This document shows positions 1 to 9,521 of a stretch of 64,000 nucleotides of DNA, in pieces. The stretch lies in the NCBI RefSeq assembly GCF_001280005.1, contig NZ_LGDW01000259.1:1-64000 (forward strand), in the 5' to 3' direction. The notes below the pieces were generated by a model. That model made no database searches, was not told where the DNA came from, and worked only from the letters and a program-made list of their open reading frames with translations. Numbering within the stretch: the first letter of the stretch is position 1; each line of letters starts with the position of its first letter. This DNA is from Streptomyces sp. NRRL WC-3618 (GTDB lineage: Bacteria > Actinomycetota > Actinomycetes > Streptomycetales > Streptomycetaceae). The position numbers were made by a program, and so were the translations under genes.

Positions 1-425
1 GAGCCCGCTGCACCGAAAGGTGCACGGCGGGTTCGGGCCGGGGGCCGCTGGAAAAGGGTCTGCACAGCAGAAACCTCGCCAGCGGCCTACCGGTACTCAC
101 CCACGGTCATGTACCAGGGCGGGACTTCCAGCTGCGTCTTCAGCTCAACCCCCGCACGGTCCGTGTCGAAGTCACCGACACCCGCACCGAACGACAGCCG
201 CCCACGCCAGGCCAGGCCGTGCCTCCGTCAGCCGAGTCCGAATCCGGGCGCGGCCTATTGCTCGTGCAGGAACTCTCACACGCGTGGGGTATCACCGAAC
301 GGACAATCGGCAAGACCATCTGGGCCGAAGTGTCGCTCCAAGCAGCCCACTTGACCGGTTCTCCCGACCTGCCCGCCCGGGGCGAGACCGCAACACACTC
401 CTCACGCCACCTCCCTCGCCCCTGA
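1..425 (+). CDS. ATP-binding (anti-sigma/HATPase-type) protein, 3' part
   Basis: The frame ending at the TGA at 423-425 is open to the left edge, so the gene enters from outside the window or has lost its start. From about position 93 it reads LTHGHVPGRDFQLRLQ, then a beta-strand stretch, then ESGRGLLLVQELSHAWGI and GKTIWAEV. This is the C-terminal half of the small Streptomyces HATPase_c family related to anti-sigma serine kinases. The roughly 30 residues before it do not look like the usual N-box region, so the gene may be truncated or rearranged. Its end overlaps the end of the convergent QueC-like gene by 24 bases. A regulatory kinase-like role is known for the family; nothing here shows a partner. 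Confidence 0.55.
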   Translation, partial: ARCTERCTAGSGRGPLEKGLHSRNLASGLPVLTHGHVPGRDFQLRLQLNPRTVRVEVTDTRTERQPPTPGQAVPPSAESESGRGLLLVQELSHAWGITERTIGKTIWAEVSLQAAHLTGSPDLPARGETATHSSRHLPRP

Positions 426-1712
426 CGCCGACTCGACCAGCGCGCGCAGCTCAACCCGTCCCCGCTCCACAACGCTCAGCCACTCTCCGGTACGGCTCCC
501 CGGCGGCAGCGGCAAGTCCCCGATCAGGTCGAGAACGGAGTACTCCCGGGCCAACCAGCCCTGAAGCGCGAGCCAGTGCCGTATCCGGTCCTCGCTGAGG
601 CCGGGTAGCCACGGGGCCGTCTCGTACGGGGTGGCGTCCGAGCCGGCGGCGCTGAGCAGGCCCGCTCGGCGTATCAGGCACGGGTAGCAGGTGCCGCAGT
701 TGACGTGGGGGAGGCCGCGGCGGCGCTGGGGTGGGGCTCCACAGCTCAGGGTGCGTTCCAAGGACGCCTCCGACAGGCCGGCCGCAAGGGCCGCGCGGCA
801 GACGTCGCCCTTTGTGAGGCGGGCCAGGGGGTTCTCGACCCTGACCCGGCCACCCACGGATTCGATCACCGCATTGAGGAGATGGAGAGTCCGCGGGTGC
901 ACCGACCGGGTGGACAGGGCCGCTGAACGGGCCGCACTCAAAGGCGGGTTGAGGGCGAGCTGACCGTTCTCCGGGACCTGGACCTTGGCGACCCCGTCGG
1001 CCGCCGCAACGCGCACCGCCGTAGACGCGTAGAGCAGGCCACGAGGACGGGAGGTGCGTTCCACCACCGCGCCGTCCCGACCACCAGAAGTCTGGCCTAC
1101 GGTGATCTGCCGCAGCTGGCGGCCCGACCGCACCGCCAGCGCCTTCACGGCAGCGTAGGCCTGACGCTGCACGTCCTCGACGTTCTTCTCGGCGTATGTC
1201 ACCAGAAGCAACACCCCCTCGCCCGGCACAGCGGCGCGAGTCACCGCCCAGCTCAAGGAGTCGAGACCGCCGGAGAACAGAGCCACCTCCTGGGCCTGCC
1301 AGTCCTCGCCGACCGGGATCGACACCTGCTGTGGGGCCGCCCGCATCGGGCGAAGGGACACGTCCCATATGTCAGCGGTCAACGTCTGAAACAGGGCGGG
1401 CAGTGGGCCGGAGGCCGCCGGCGCCCAGAGGTCCGGATCCGAGACCGGCACCGAGAGACGGAATCGCCGGGTCCAGCGGTCTTCGATGTGGCTCCGATCG
1501 GCGAGCTTGTCCGCCAAGAACACGGCGCGGGAAATGCGCAGCAGGTCGTCGGCCCAGGCGGGAACAGGGCCGTACAGGAGATGGTGGCCCGTGAGGCGTT
1601 CCTCGCGTTCCTGGATGCCGCTCGCACCGATCGATCGCCACTCGGATCCTTTGGGCGACTCGGTGTCGTACGAGCGCCACCAGAAGTGGAGCGGACCGGG
1701 AGCCAGGGTCAT
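402..1712 (-). CDS. qatC: QueC-like PP-loop enzyme, QatC-type
   Basis: A 436-aa protein. After an N-terminal domain of about 140 residues, it has the PP-loop SGGLDS at residues 147-152, which binds ATP in the 7-cyano-7-deazaguanine synthase (QueC) family. Four cysteines at 324, 339, 342 and 345 (C-x14-C-x2-C-x2-C) match the zinc site of QueC. It is about 200 residues longer than housekeeping QueC (roughly 220-240 aa), and no queD, queE or queF is nearby, so queuosine synthesis is unlikely. The extended N-terminus and the upstream partner starting MGTST resemble QatC and QatB of the Qat anti-phage system. Its start overlaps the partner's stop by 4 bases, so translation is coupled. Recent work links defence QueC homologues to attaching a deazaguanine group to a protein N-terminus; whether this one does so is inference. 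Confidence 0.72.
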   Translation of the reverse strand: MTLAPGPLHFWWRSYDTESPKGSEWRSIGASGIQEREERLTGHHLLYGPVPAWADDLLRISRAVFLADKLADRSHIEDRWTRRFRLSVPVSDPDLWAPAASGPLPALFQTLTADIWDVSLRPMRAAPQQVSIPVGEDWQAQEVALFSGGLDSLSWAVTRAAVPGEGVLLLVTYAEKNVEDVQRQAYAAVKALAVRSGRQLRQITVGQTSGGRDGAVVERTSRPRGLLYASTAVRVAAADGVAKVQVPENGQLALNPPLSAARSAALSTRSVHPRTLHLLNAVIESVGGRVRVENPLARLTKGDVCRAALAAGLSEASLERTLSCGAPPQRRRGLPHVNCGTCYPCLIRRAGLLSAAGSDATPYETAPWLPGLSEDRIRHWLALQGWLAREYSVLDLIGDLPLPPGSRTGEWLSVVERGRVELRALVESASGAREVA

Positions 1713-2554
1713 GCGGGGACCTCCTCCTCGCCAAGGGCGTCGACGGCGAAGCCGAGGATCTTGCCGACCACGCCGGGGACCAGTCGCCGGGCTACGTCCG
1801 AGAGTGGGACATCCGCTTCCATCGAGTCACCGTTCACGGACAAGGCGGCCTTCGCGACCTCCGCCGCCTGGGCCTCGGCCTCCTCGCAGGGATTCGGGAT
1901 CAGCGCCGTGATCCGCCCGGCGACGCCGTCGGCGATCCTGCCCTCCGAGTCGATCACCTCAAGCACGGGAACCGTGAGTTTGATCTTCTCGGCGATGACC
2001 GCACGCAGGAATTCGGTGACGAGGTCGGCGAAGAACCACTGGTAGAGGAGGCAGAGCAGGTCGCCGGCCAGGCCCCTGCCCTGGCTCGAACCACCCGGAG
2101 CGGTGAGGGACTCACGTATCTCGGGATGCTCGGTGAGCAGCCGCTGAGCCGAGGCCGCGATGGCACGGCGCAAAGCCGCGTCCACTATTGTGCCGCCCTC
2201 GCCGCCGACCTGACGGGTGAGCTCGGCGACGAACGCGTCAGCCGGGTCCTGCCAGTCGAGAGCGTCCGCCTCCCCTTGCTCGGGCGCGAAGTCCTCGTGA
2301 AGCGGGTCCTTGTCCAGCAAGCCGCTCGGGCCGGCCGCCGCCAAGGTCTCCATCGCATCGGACAGTCGTGCCCCGGCCGCACACGCGGCGTCTCGTAGAC
2401 CGAACGCCGACGGGTCGTCACGGCAGGAGTCCTGGAGAGCGTCTATCGCAGCGGTGGCCACAGCCTCGGCGTCGGACCGGTCCGGGTCCCAGCGCGCGAG
2501 ACGGCTGTACAAGCCGGACCAGCGTGGTCCTTCCCAGCGCGTGGATGTACCCAT
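1709..2554 (-). CDS. qatB: QatB-like protein, partner of the QueC-like enzyme
   Basis: A 281-aa, mostly helical protein with no catalytic motif that I recognise. Its start is supported by GGGGGAGG seven bases upstream. The first residues are MGTSTRWEGP, so Met removal would expose an N-terminal glycine. As I recall QatB proteins, they share this length, an MGTS-type start and a position just before qatC. The C-terminal third (about residues 160-275) contains a hydrophobic stretch around WFFADLVTEFLRAV and an ALIPNP turn. The gene is the first of a two-gene minus-strand operon and faces away from pglY across a 263-bp region. Neither QatA (ATPase) nor QatD (TatD nuclease) is visible in the window. 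The family name is a motif- and context-based call and could be wrong; the pairing with the QueC-like gene is secure. Confidence 0.55.
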   Translation of the reverse strand: MGTSTRWEGPRWSGLYSRLARWDPDRSDAEAVATAAIDALQDSCRDDPSAFGLRDAACAAGARLSDAMETLAAAGPSGLLDKDPLHEDFAPEQGEADALDWQDPADAFVAELTRQVGGEGGTIVDAALRRAIAASAQRLLTEHPEIRESLTAPGGSSQGRGLAGDLLCLLYQWFFADLVTEFLRAVIAEKIKLTVPVLEVIDSEGRIADGVAGRITALIPNPCEEAEAQAAEVAKAALSVNGDSMEADVPLSDVARRLVPGVVGKILGFAVDALGEEEVPA

Positions 2555-2817
2555 GCCACCGCCTCCCCCGATCCGGCCACCCTCAGCTCCAGTGCAGCAG
2601 TGGGTGTCACGTGCAGGTAGGGCGCGACTCGGCCATATTCAACAAATTGTCACGGAAGGTGATGAAGGCGAGGTGGGTGAATGCGCACCGTAGTCGGGTC
2701 GTTGCGGAGATTCGCTCCTGCCCAGGTCCGCACCACTGCTCGACTGGCAGGATGGGACCTTGCCCCGTGTGCAGACGTGGGGTCCGACTGCAGTCGAGTG
2801 AGGGAACGAGACCCCTG
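2555..2817. promoter_or_regulatory. Divergent control region between qatB-like and pglY
   Basis: These 263 bases separate two back-to-back operons and must hold both promoters. The only AT-rich patch lies near 2633-2655 (CATATTCAACAAATTGTCAC), which could serve either direction. I cannot fix -35 and -10 boxes with good spacing. An upstream extension of the pglY frame reaches into this region but has no protein-like composition. Confidence 0.4.
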
Positions 2818-5800
2818 ATGCCCACGAGCGATCTCTTCCTGCGGGATGTCATCGACATCAAGGAAGACGTCCATGCCGGCGACTTCAAGGTGGAGCTCTC
2901 CGGAGGCTTCACCGAAACCGACGCCCGGGTGGCTGAGTACGTCGTCACGGACCAGCTTCAGGAGGCGTTCAAGCAGGCGCTCAGTCTTGTCGGGGCGGCC
3001 GTCCGCACCGGCAACTCGCACGCCGCGTATCTGCACGGATCGTTCGGCGCCGGTAAGAGTCACTTCCTGACCGTGTTGCACGCGGTGCTCAACAACCACC
3101 CCGCAGCCCGTCGCAAGGAGCGGCTTCAGGAAGTCATCGCCCCGCACGACGACTGGCTGCGCCAGAAGAAGTTCCTGATGGTGCCCTACCACCTGGTCGG
3201 TTCCGCAGACCTGGACTCGGCGCTGCTCGGCGGGTACGTGGCGGCCGTACGGAAGCAGCACTCCGACAAACCGACGCCCGCCGTCTATCGGGCGGACGCC
3301 GCGCTGGCTGACGCCCGCAAGCAGCGCGCGTTTCTCGCGGACGACGGCAAGTTCACGCGATGGCTCGGCTCGGGCGATGTGGTCGTCGCGCCGAGTGGCG
3401 CCGTGGCCGGGGCCGATGACGAGAACGACCTCGACACGAGCGACCTGGACACCAGCGGTCTCGGAGCCACCGCGAGCGTTGCCTCGACCGCCACCTGGAC
3501 CACCGCCGACCTCGACCGTGCCTTCGCCGCGCCCGCAGGGGACCCGCATCGCAACGCGCTGGTCTCCGCTCTGCTCTCCGGACCCATGGCCTCCTACGGC
3601 ACCGGCGCGCGGGGCGACAAGGAGGCCTTCGTTCCGCTGGAGAACGGGCTCGCAGTCGTGTCCCGTCATGCTCAGATGCTCGGCTATGACGGGATCGTGC
3701 TGTTCCTGGACGAGCTGATCCTTTGGCTTCAGGCCCACATGGGGAAGCAGGACTTCGTACGCGACCAGGTGCAGAAGCTGGTCAAGCTGATCGAGTCCGG
3801 GGACAGCGACCGGCCCGTGCCGATCATCTCCTTCATCTCCCGTCAGCGTGACCTCTCTCAGCTGATCGGCTCCGACGTGGCCGGGGCCGAGGTGCAGAAC
3901 CTGGAACAGCAGGTCGAGTACCTCGCGGGCCGCATCGACGTCGTCGACCTCGAAGACAGCAACCTCATCGAGATCATCAAGCATCGCGTGCTCGCTCCGA
4001 AGCCCGGCATGGAAGGCGCGCGCGACGAGGCCTTCGCGGCGGTCGAGTCCTCCAAGGACGAGGTGCGGCAGGTTCTGCTCGACGCTCATGGGCGTACCGA
4101 GGCATCGTGGAACGACTTCCGTGAGGTCTATCCGCTCTCGCCCGCCTTCCTCAACGTCCTGGTCGAACTGGCGGGTGCGCTCCAGCGCGAGCGCACCGGC
4201 CTGAAGCTCGTCCAGGAAGCTCTGTCGCGGCGCCGCAACGACCTGAAACTCGGCGAACTCATCCCGCTGGGAGACCTGTGGGACGTCATTCTGGACGGCA
4301 CGGGCGAGGCGTTCACCGCGCGTCTGCGCAAGGAGGCCGAGACCGCCAAACGCTTCCATGCGCGCGTGGTGGCCTATCTGCTGGAGAAATACGGCTCGGC
4401 CGACAGCCCCCTGTTCAAGGGGGACGAGCGGCTCATCAAGACGCTGCTGCTCGCCGCCCTCGCGCCCAATGTCCCTGCCCTGGCCCGACTCACCGGAGAA
4501 CGGCTCGCCGCGCTCAACCACGGGTCGATCAAGGTACGGCTCGGCTCGGCCGGAACAGCGGCGGCCAAGCGGCTCAAGGAACTCCAGGGGGAATTCGGCG
4601 AGTTGCGCAGCGAGGGCAGCGCCGACCCCGTCTTCCATCTCCATCTGTCCGACCTCGACATCGAGCCGCTGCTCGACGAGGTCGCCAGTGAGGACAATCC
4701 CGGCAAGCGCCGGCAGTGGATCAAGGACAAGCTGTGGACGGAGCTGGGGATCAGTGACGCCCAGGGCTTCGTCAGTGAGCGCGAGATCGTCTGGCGCGGT
4801 ACGAAGCGCACCGCCGAGTTCGTCTTCGGCAACGTCTGTGATCCGCATCTGCCCGACGAGCAGTTCCGGCCGATGCTCGAGGGGAACATCCGGTTCGTCC
4901 TCGACTACCCCTTCGACGACAAGCACTTCCCGAGCGACGACGTGCGACGCATCGAGAAGATGAAGCAGGAGAGCAAGTACGCCCGCACCATCATCTGGCT
5001 GCCCGACTTCTTCTCCGAGCAGAAGTCCAACCAGCTCGGCCGCCTTCTGAAGATCAACTACCTGCTGGAGCGGGACCGCCTCGACGATCACACCGCCACC
5101 AAGTCCGAGGACGAGCGGATCCAGATCCGCCACCAGCTCAAGGCGCAGAGTGAGAACCTGACCTCCCAACTGATCGCCGTACTCCAGCAGTTGTACGGGA
5201 TCAGCAAGCCCGACCCCGGGAGTGTCGGCGCCGAGGTGCCGGACAATCAGCACGTGTGGTCACTCGAACCCAGGTACTCGCGGCCCAGGCCGCAGGCCGG
5301 GCTCAGCTTCGAGCAGAACCTGTACGCGCTCGCCGACGGCATGTTCGCCGCCCTGTACCCGAAGCACCCCGACTTCGACCCGACGCTGACCCGAAAGGCG
5401 GTAACCACCAGGGAACTCAAGACAGCCCTGGAGTGGATCGGGAACGCGATGAAGGACGGATCGCGTCGGGTCGTGGTGGACCGGCATCACTTGGTCATCG
5501 TCAAGAAGATCGTGCACCCGCTCGGACTCGGCGAAGTGCACGACGGGCCGCTGAACCTCCTGAACGACTGGCGACTGAAGATCAACCAGAAGGCTGCCGA
5601 CGCCAAGGCCGGTGCGGAGCTCGCTGTCGAGGACGTCCGGCGCTGGATCGCCGAGCTGGGTTTCGAGGGCCTCGAGAAGAACATCTCCAGCCTGATCATC
5701 GCCACGTACGCGCTGCTCGACGACCGGACCTGGGTGCACCAGACGACACCCGTGCCCGCCCCCGACCTGGAGCGGATCGGGCTGGGATACGGATTGCGCG

Positions 5801-6738
5801 CCGTCGAACTGCCCAGCGAGGAGCAGTTCGCCGCCGCTCGCACCCGAGCCGGGGCGATCTTCGGAGTCTCTGCCCAGCCCGTGCTCTTCGCTCGTAATGT
5901 CGCCTCGTTGGAGTCCGAAGTGCGAGCTGTCGCCGCCGCTCACGAAGCAGCCGTCGGAGGAGTGCGACGCTCTCTCGACAAGCACGCGACGGACCTCGGC
6001 ATCACCGGCCCGGATGCGGACCGGATGCGTTCCATGCGGGCCGGTGCCGACCTGATCGCCCGGCTCTCGCGTACCAGCGACGGAACTTCCCTGGTCAAGG
6101 AACTCGCGGCGGTCTCGTACGACGTGACCGACCGGGAGGTGGGCGCTGCGATCAAGCAGGCACCCGAAGTGCTGGCGGCGCTCGACAACACCAACTGGCC
6201 TCTGCTGAGGAGCGTACGAGGCTTCGCCGAACGAAACGACGGTGTGGGCGAGAAGGCCGATCGGCTGATCACCGCGCTCCACGACGCCGTGAACGACCAC
6301 GAGTTGACCAGATCCCTCGTACCGGTGCTGAGCCGGCTGCAGGACGAGTCCGTGGCGCTTGTCACGGAGGCGGCCCGGCTCGCGACCGTCGCTCAGCCGC
6401 CCGCTGTGCAGCCGCCGACGCCGGGTCCGGGGGACATCAGTCTGACTCAGCACGGCCGACCGGTGGTGCCGTCCGGCCCACCGCCCCAGCTCGGCTTCGA
6501 CGAGTCGAAGCCGACGGCTCCTCCTGCGGCCGCTTCGGTACGTGGTCCGAGTGCGCCGCACGTCGTGGACACGACCCAGCTCACCGGCCTCGAGTCCGCG
6601 CTGACCGACGCGATCGCCGATGTGCAGGACGAGATCCGTTCGTACGCCGCTGCGAACCCCGGTGTGCGCATCGAGATCGCCTGGCGGCCCGTGCCTACCG
6701 ACGGCCAGGGCACAACGGACGAGGGAGCCGCCCGCTGA
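2818..6738 (+). CDS. pglY: BREX/Pgl large P-loop ATPase PglY
   Basis: A 1306-aa protein beginning MPTSDLFLRDVIDIKEDVHAGDF, the usual opening of PglY/BrxC-type phage-resistance ATPases. Walker A is GSFGAGKS at residues 74-81, and a Walker B-like IVLFLDEL lies near residues 293-300. The length matches actinobacterial PglY (about 1,300 aa). The frame is open for 450 bases further upstream, but the ATG at 2818 gives the family N-terminus. The last four residues of the gene overlap the pglZ start (TGATG). Together with pglZ, brxD and brxHI it forms the right half of a type 2 BREX locus. Family knowledge: PglY/BrxC is an AAA+-like ATPase needed for phage exclusion. About 130 Pro/Thr-rich residues near the C-terminus are probably a disordered linker. 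Confidence 0.88.
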   Translation: MPTSDLFLRDVIDIKEDVHAGDFKVELSGGFTETDARVAEYVVTDQLQEAFKQALSLVGAAVRTGNSHAAYLHGSFGAGKSHFLTVLHAVLNNHPAARRKERLQEVIAPHDDWLRQKKFLMVPYHLVGSADLDSALLGGYVAAVRKQHSDKPTPAVYRADAALADARKQRAFLADDGKFTRWLGSGDVVVAPSGAVAGADDENDLDTSDLDTSGLGATASVASTATWTTADLDRAFAAPAGDPHRNALVSALLSGPMASYGTGARGDKEAFVPLENGLAVVSRHAQMLGYDGIVLFLDELILWLQAHMGKQDFVRDQVQKLVKLIESGDSDRPVPIISFISRQRDLSQLIGSDVAGAEVQNLEQQVEYLAGRIDVVDLEDSNLIEIIKHRVLAPKPGMEGARDEAFAAVESSKDEVRQVLLDAHGRTEASWNDFREVYPLSPAFLNVLVELAGALQRERTGLKLVQEALSRRRNDLKLGELIPLGDLWDVILDGTGEAFTARLRKEAETAKRFHARVVAYLLEKYGSADSPLFKGDERLIKTLLLAALAPNVPALARLTGERLAALNHGSIKVRLGSAGTAAAKRLKELQGEFGELRSEGSADPVFHLHLSDLDIEPLLDEVASEDNPGKRRQWIKDKLWTELGISDAQGFVSEREIVWRGTKRTAEFVFGNVCDPHLPDEQFRPMLEGNIRFVLDYPFDDKHFPSDDVRRIEKMKQESKYARTIIWLPDFFSEQKSNQLGRLLKINYLLERDRLDDHTATKSEDERIQIRHQLKAQSENLTSQLIAVLQQLYGISKPDPGSVGAEVPDNQHVWSLEPRYSRPRPQAGLSFEQNLYALADGMFAALYPKHPDFDPTLTRKAVTTRELKTALEWIGNAMKDGSRRVVVDRHHLVIVKKIVHPLGLGEVHDGPLNLLNDWRLKINQKAADAKAGAELAVEDVRRWIAELGFEGLEKNISSLIIATYALLDDRTWVHQTTPVPAPDLERIGLGYGLRAVELPSEEQFAAARTRAGAIFGVSAQPVLFARNVASLESEVRAVAAAHEAAVGGVRRSLDKHATDLGITGPDADRMRSMRAGADLIARLSRTSDGTSLVKELAAVSYDVTDREVGAAIKQAPEVLAALDNTNWPLLRSVRGFAERNDGVGEKADRLITALHDAVNDHELTRSLVPVLSRLQDESVALVTEAARLATVAQPPAVQPPTPGPGDISLTQHGRPVVPSGPPPQLGFDESKPTAPPAAASVRGPSAPHVVDTTQLTGLESALTDAIADVQDEIRSYAAANPGVRIEIAWRPVPTDGQGTTDEGAAR

Positions 6739-9521
6739 TGTCCATCCCCCCGCCGCAGATCAACCGGCTCACGATCGAGGCACTCCTCGACACCTACGCG
6801 GCCGGTCTGCGCGACCGCCGGCTGATGCTGGTGCACGGTCGCTACCCGGACACGGCACCCGACATCTTCACCGCCAAGATCGGTGGCGAACCCCGCCGGG
6901 TCCATGTCAGCGACCAGACATCCGTACTGGGCATCGTGGACGCCTGGCAGCAGCACCGGTCCGACCGGGCTCGCGACGCCGACGTACTCGTGGTGACCAC
7001 CGGCATCGGTGACGAGCAGCTCGGTTGGGACGTGCGCGGACACGCCGTGAAACGGCGCACCCTCACGGTCGAGAAGGCGGAGATCGTGAAGCAGCGGTTC
7101 GGCGTGCGCGAACTCGACTCCCGGCTGTACGGCGAACCGTGGCTGCTCGAGGCGCTGCTGTACGCGGAACCGCATGACGGCTGGCCGCGTTCCGGGTCGC
7201 TGCTCACCCGGGATGCGGCGGTCAAGGCGCTGGTCGTCGCGCGCCTCGGTCTGGACCGCGTCGTCGATGGGGAGACCACCGCCGGCCTCGCCATCGACGC
7301 CGACGCCATGCTCGCCTGGTCCCGTACATCGGCCGGCCCCACTCGGTTTCTCGAACTCGACGCCGTCGAGCGGAGAAAGATCAAGGAGTGGCTCGGCGAA
7401 ACGGCCGGCACCGCCGTGCCTGTCCTGATGTCACTCGTCGAAGACGGGCGAGGACAGGACGCCATGGCCCGTGGGCTGCTCGCAGCGGCGATGGCCGACC
7501 CGGCGACCGAGCCGGACACCGTGCTCGCCGTCGGCGGGCTCTTCGGGCAGGTACGCCGGTCCGACATCCTGGCATTCAGCGATGCGGTGGCGGGCACCCT
7601 CACCCGTTGGATCGGCGAGGCACGGCACAACGAGGCCGCCAAGCAGAGGGTGTTCTCCGTCATCGACCGTGCGGACCGCCTTGCCCAGGAAGCCGGACTG
7701 ACCCAGGCATTGCGAGGCAGCCGCTTTCTGCTGACCAGCTTCACCGCTCAACTGCGGGCCGTCGCGGAGGCACTGGCCGCCTCGCCCGAGCAGGCCGAAG
7801 CGGCCCTTGCCGACCTGCGGGAACATGCGTTGGCAGCCCTGAACACGGACCGTATCGCCGTTGCCGAGATGGCTGTACGCGTCGCACGCTGGCTGTCCAC
7901 CGAACAGCCCCGCGTCGAGTCCGTCGCCTCTGGGGTCCGCGGACATCTCGCCGAGTGGGGCTGGGTGGACCGGGCGTTGAACGTCCTGTGGTCGGGCGAC
8001 CCGGTCGGGGACGTGGTAGCCGGTCAGGCGTACAGGACGCTTCACGACACCGCTCGTGCCCGCAGGGACACACTCGACGAGCAGTTCGCACAGCGACTCG
8101 CAGGCTGGACCCGCACCGCAGACCAGCAGAACCCGGGCGGCTGCCTGCTCGTCGAGAATGTGCTGACCGAATGCGCAGCCCGCCTGTACTCGGAGTCGAC
8201 GAGTCCGCTGATTCTGCTGATCGACGGCATGAGCAGCGCGGCAGCAGTGCAGCTCGGCGAAGAGGCGGAGCGCGAGGGGTGGATCGAAGCCGTGCCCGCA
8301 CCGCCTGCCGGGCAGTCGGCGCAGCGCAGCACAGCGGTTTCCATGCTGCCCTCCGTGACCAGGATCAGCCGAACCTCACTGCTCACAGGTACGGCAGACA
8401 CGGGCGGGCAGTCGAAGGAGACGGCCGGATTCGCCGCGTTCTGGCAGCAACGACGGGCCGTCGGCATGCTGTTCCACAAGGCCACGATAGGCGGCCCGTC
8501 CGGCCACCGGCTGACTGAGGAACTTGCCTCCGCCCTTGCCTCGACCGTGGTGGTCGGCGTCGTCCTCAACACCATCGACGACGCCCTGGATCACGGACAG
8601 CAGGGTGAGCGCACCCAGTGGCGGATCAACGACGTCACCTTTATGCGCGAGTTGCTGGCCGCGGCCAAGGGCTATGGGCGTCCTGTCCTGCTGGTCGCGG
8701 ATCATGGCCATGTGCTGGAACGTGGCGTGAATCCTGGACCCGCCAGGGTAAGCGGAGCGGAGTCGTCCCGCTGGCGCACCGGGAGCAGCGCCGCAGACGG
8801 GGAGATCATCCTCTCGGGACCGCGCGTTCTGGAAGGCGGGGGCACGATCGTCGCTCCCTGGCGAGAGGACATCCGGTACACGCCGCGGAAGGCCGGCTAC
8901 CACGGCGGTGCCTCGCTGGCCGAGGTGACAGTGCCTCTGCTGGTCCTGCTGCCCTCCTTGGATGTCCTGCCGAAGGGCTGGGAAGTTCTCCCGAGGGAAG
9001 AGGCGACACCTCCGTGGTGGAGCCAGAGCCGGATGCCGGAGGAGACCTGGCCGGAGTCCGTCACGCTTCCCGCCGCCGCTCCCGTGACCAAGCCCAGGAC
9101 CACCCGGAAACGGGCAGAACAGGAGGGCGAAGGCCTCTTCACCCCGGCCGAGGTCGAACGCGAGCCGTCCAGGTCCCAGCCCCCGCCGGCTCCAGCGACT
9201 CTGGGTACCCTGGTCGTGGCCGGCGACGTGTATGCCGCACAGGCCGAGTACGTCCGCAGGAAACCCGAAAGGCCTGTCGTCGCCGCCGTCATCGACGCAC
9301 TTGCCGAGGCGGGCGAGACCATGTCCCCTGCAGCCCTCGCCGCAGCCATTTCCGCGAGCGACCGCGTCAGGCGCAACATGGATGGTTTCATCGCCACCTT
9401 GCAACGGCTCCTGAACGTGGAGGGATATCCGGTGCTCGGCCTCATCGACTCGGGACACACCGTCCGGCTCGATGTCCACCTGCTGTGTACGCAGTTCCAG
9501 CTGGAGAAGAGACGGACATGA
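6738..9521 (+). CDS. pglZ: BREX/Pgl alkaline-phosphatase-fold protein PglZ
   Basis: A 927-aa protein with the PglZ layout: an N-terminal alpha-helical half, then an alkaline-phosphatase superfamily core. Metal-site motifs are visible as LILLIDGMSS (Asp496) and LLVADHGHVLERG (Asp655, His656, His658). The C-terminal 200 residues hold a basic Pro-rich linker and a small winged-helix-like tail. Its start overlaps the pglY stop, showing coupled translation. PglZ is the universal BREX marker. In several BREX systems it is essential for both host DNA modification and phage exclusion, but its exact substrate is not settled. Its stop overlaps the first copy of a short duplication that sets up the brxD start. 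Confidence 0.9.
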   Translation: MSIPPPQINRLTIEALLDTYAAGLRDRRLMLVHGRYPDTAPDIFTAKIGGEPRRVHVSDQTSVLGIVDAWQQHRSDRARDADVLVVTTGIGDEQLGWDVRGHAVKRRTLTVEKAEIVKQRFGVRELDSRLYGEPWLLEALLYAEPHDGWPRSGSLLTRDAAVKALVVARLGLDRVVDGETTAGLAIDADAMLAWSRTSAGPTRFLELDAVERRKIKEWLGETAGTAVPVLMSLVEDGRGQDAMARGLLAAAMADPATEPDTVLAVGGLFGQVRRSDILAFSDAVAGTLTRWIGEARHNEAAKQRVFSVIDRADRLAQEAGLTQALRGSRFLLTSFTAQLRAVAEALAASPEQAEAALADLREHALAALNTDRIAVAEMAVRVARWLSTEQPRVESVASGVRGHLAEWGWVDRALNVLWSGDPVGDVVAGQAYRTLHDTARARRDTLDEQFAQRLAGWTRTADQQNPGGCLLVENVLTECAARLYSESTSPLILLIDGMSSAAAVQLGEEAEREGWIEAVPAPPAGQSAQRSTAVSMLPSVTRISRTSLLTGTADTGGQSKETAGFAAFWQQRRAVGMLFHKATIGGPSGHRLTEELASALASTVVVGVVLNTIDDALDHGQQGERTQWRINDVTFMRELLAAAKGYGRPVLLVADHGHVLERGVNPGPARVSGAESSRWRTGSSAADGEIILSGPRVLEGGGTIVAPWREDIRYTPRKAGYHGGASLAEVTVPLLVLLPSLDVLPKGWEVLPREEATPPWWSQSRMPEETWPESVTLPAAAPVTKPRTTRKRAEQEGEGLFTPAEVEREPSRSQPPPAPATLGTLVVAGDVYAAQAEYVRRKPERPVVAAVIDALAEAGETMSPAALAAAISASDRVRRNMDGFIATLQRLLNVEGYPVLGLIDSGHTVRLDVHLLCTQFQLEKRRT

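Noticed and set aside
4..31. Hairpin with GAAA loop at the left edge as a terminator or RNA gene
   Set aside because: It lies inside a frame open to the edge, has no T-tract and no conserved RNA features such as a tRNA T-arm. It is kept only as a remark.
2368..2817. Upstream extension of the pglY frame as coding
   Set aside because: The extra 150 residues are Arg/Pro/Ser-rich and overlap the qatB-like gene on the other strand; the family N-terminus starts at 2818.
2650..5253. 867-aa minus-strand frame opposite pglY
   Set aside because: It is the antisense of the real pglY gene, has low-complexity Leu/Val/Gly/Arg composition and no recognisable motif; long antisense frames are expected at this GC content.
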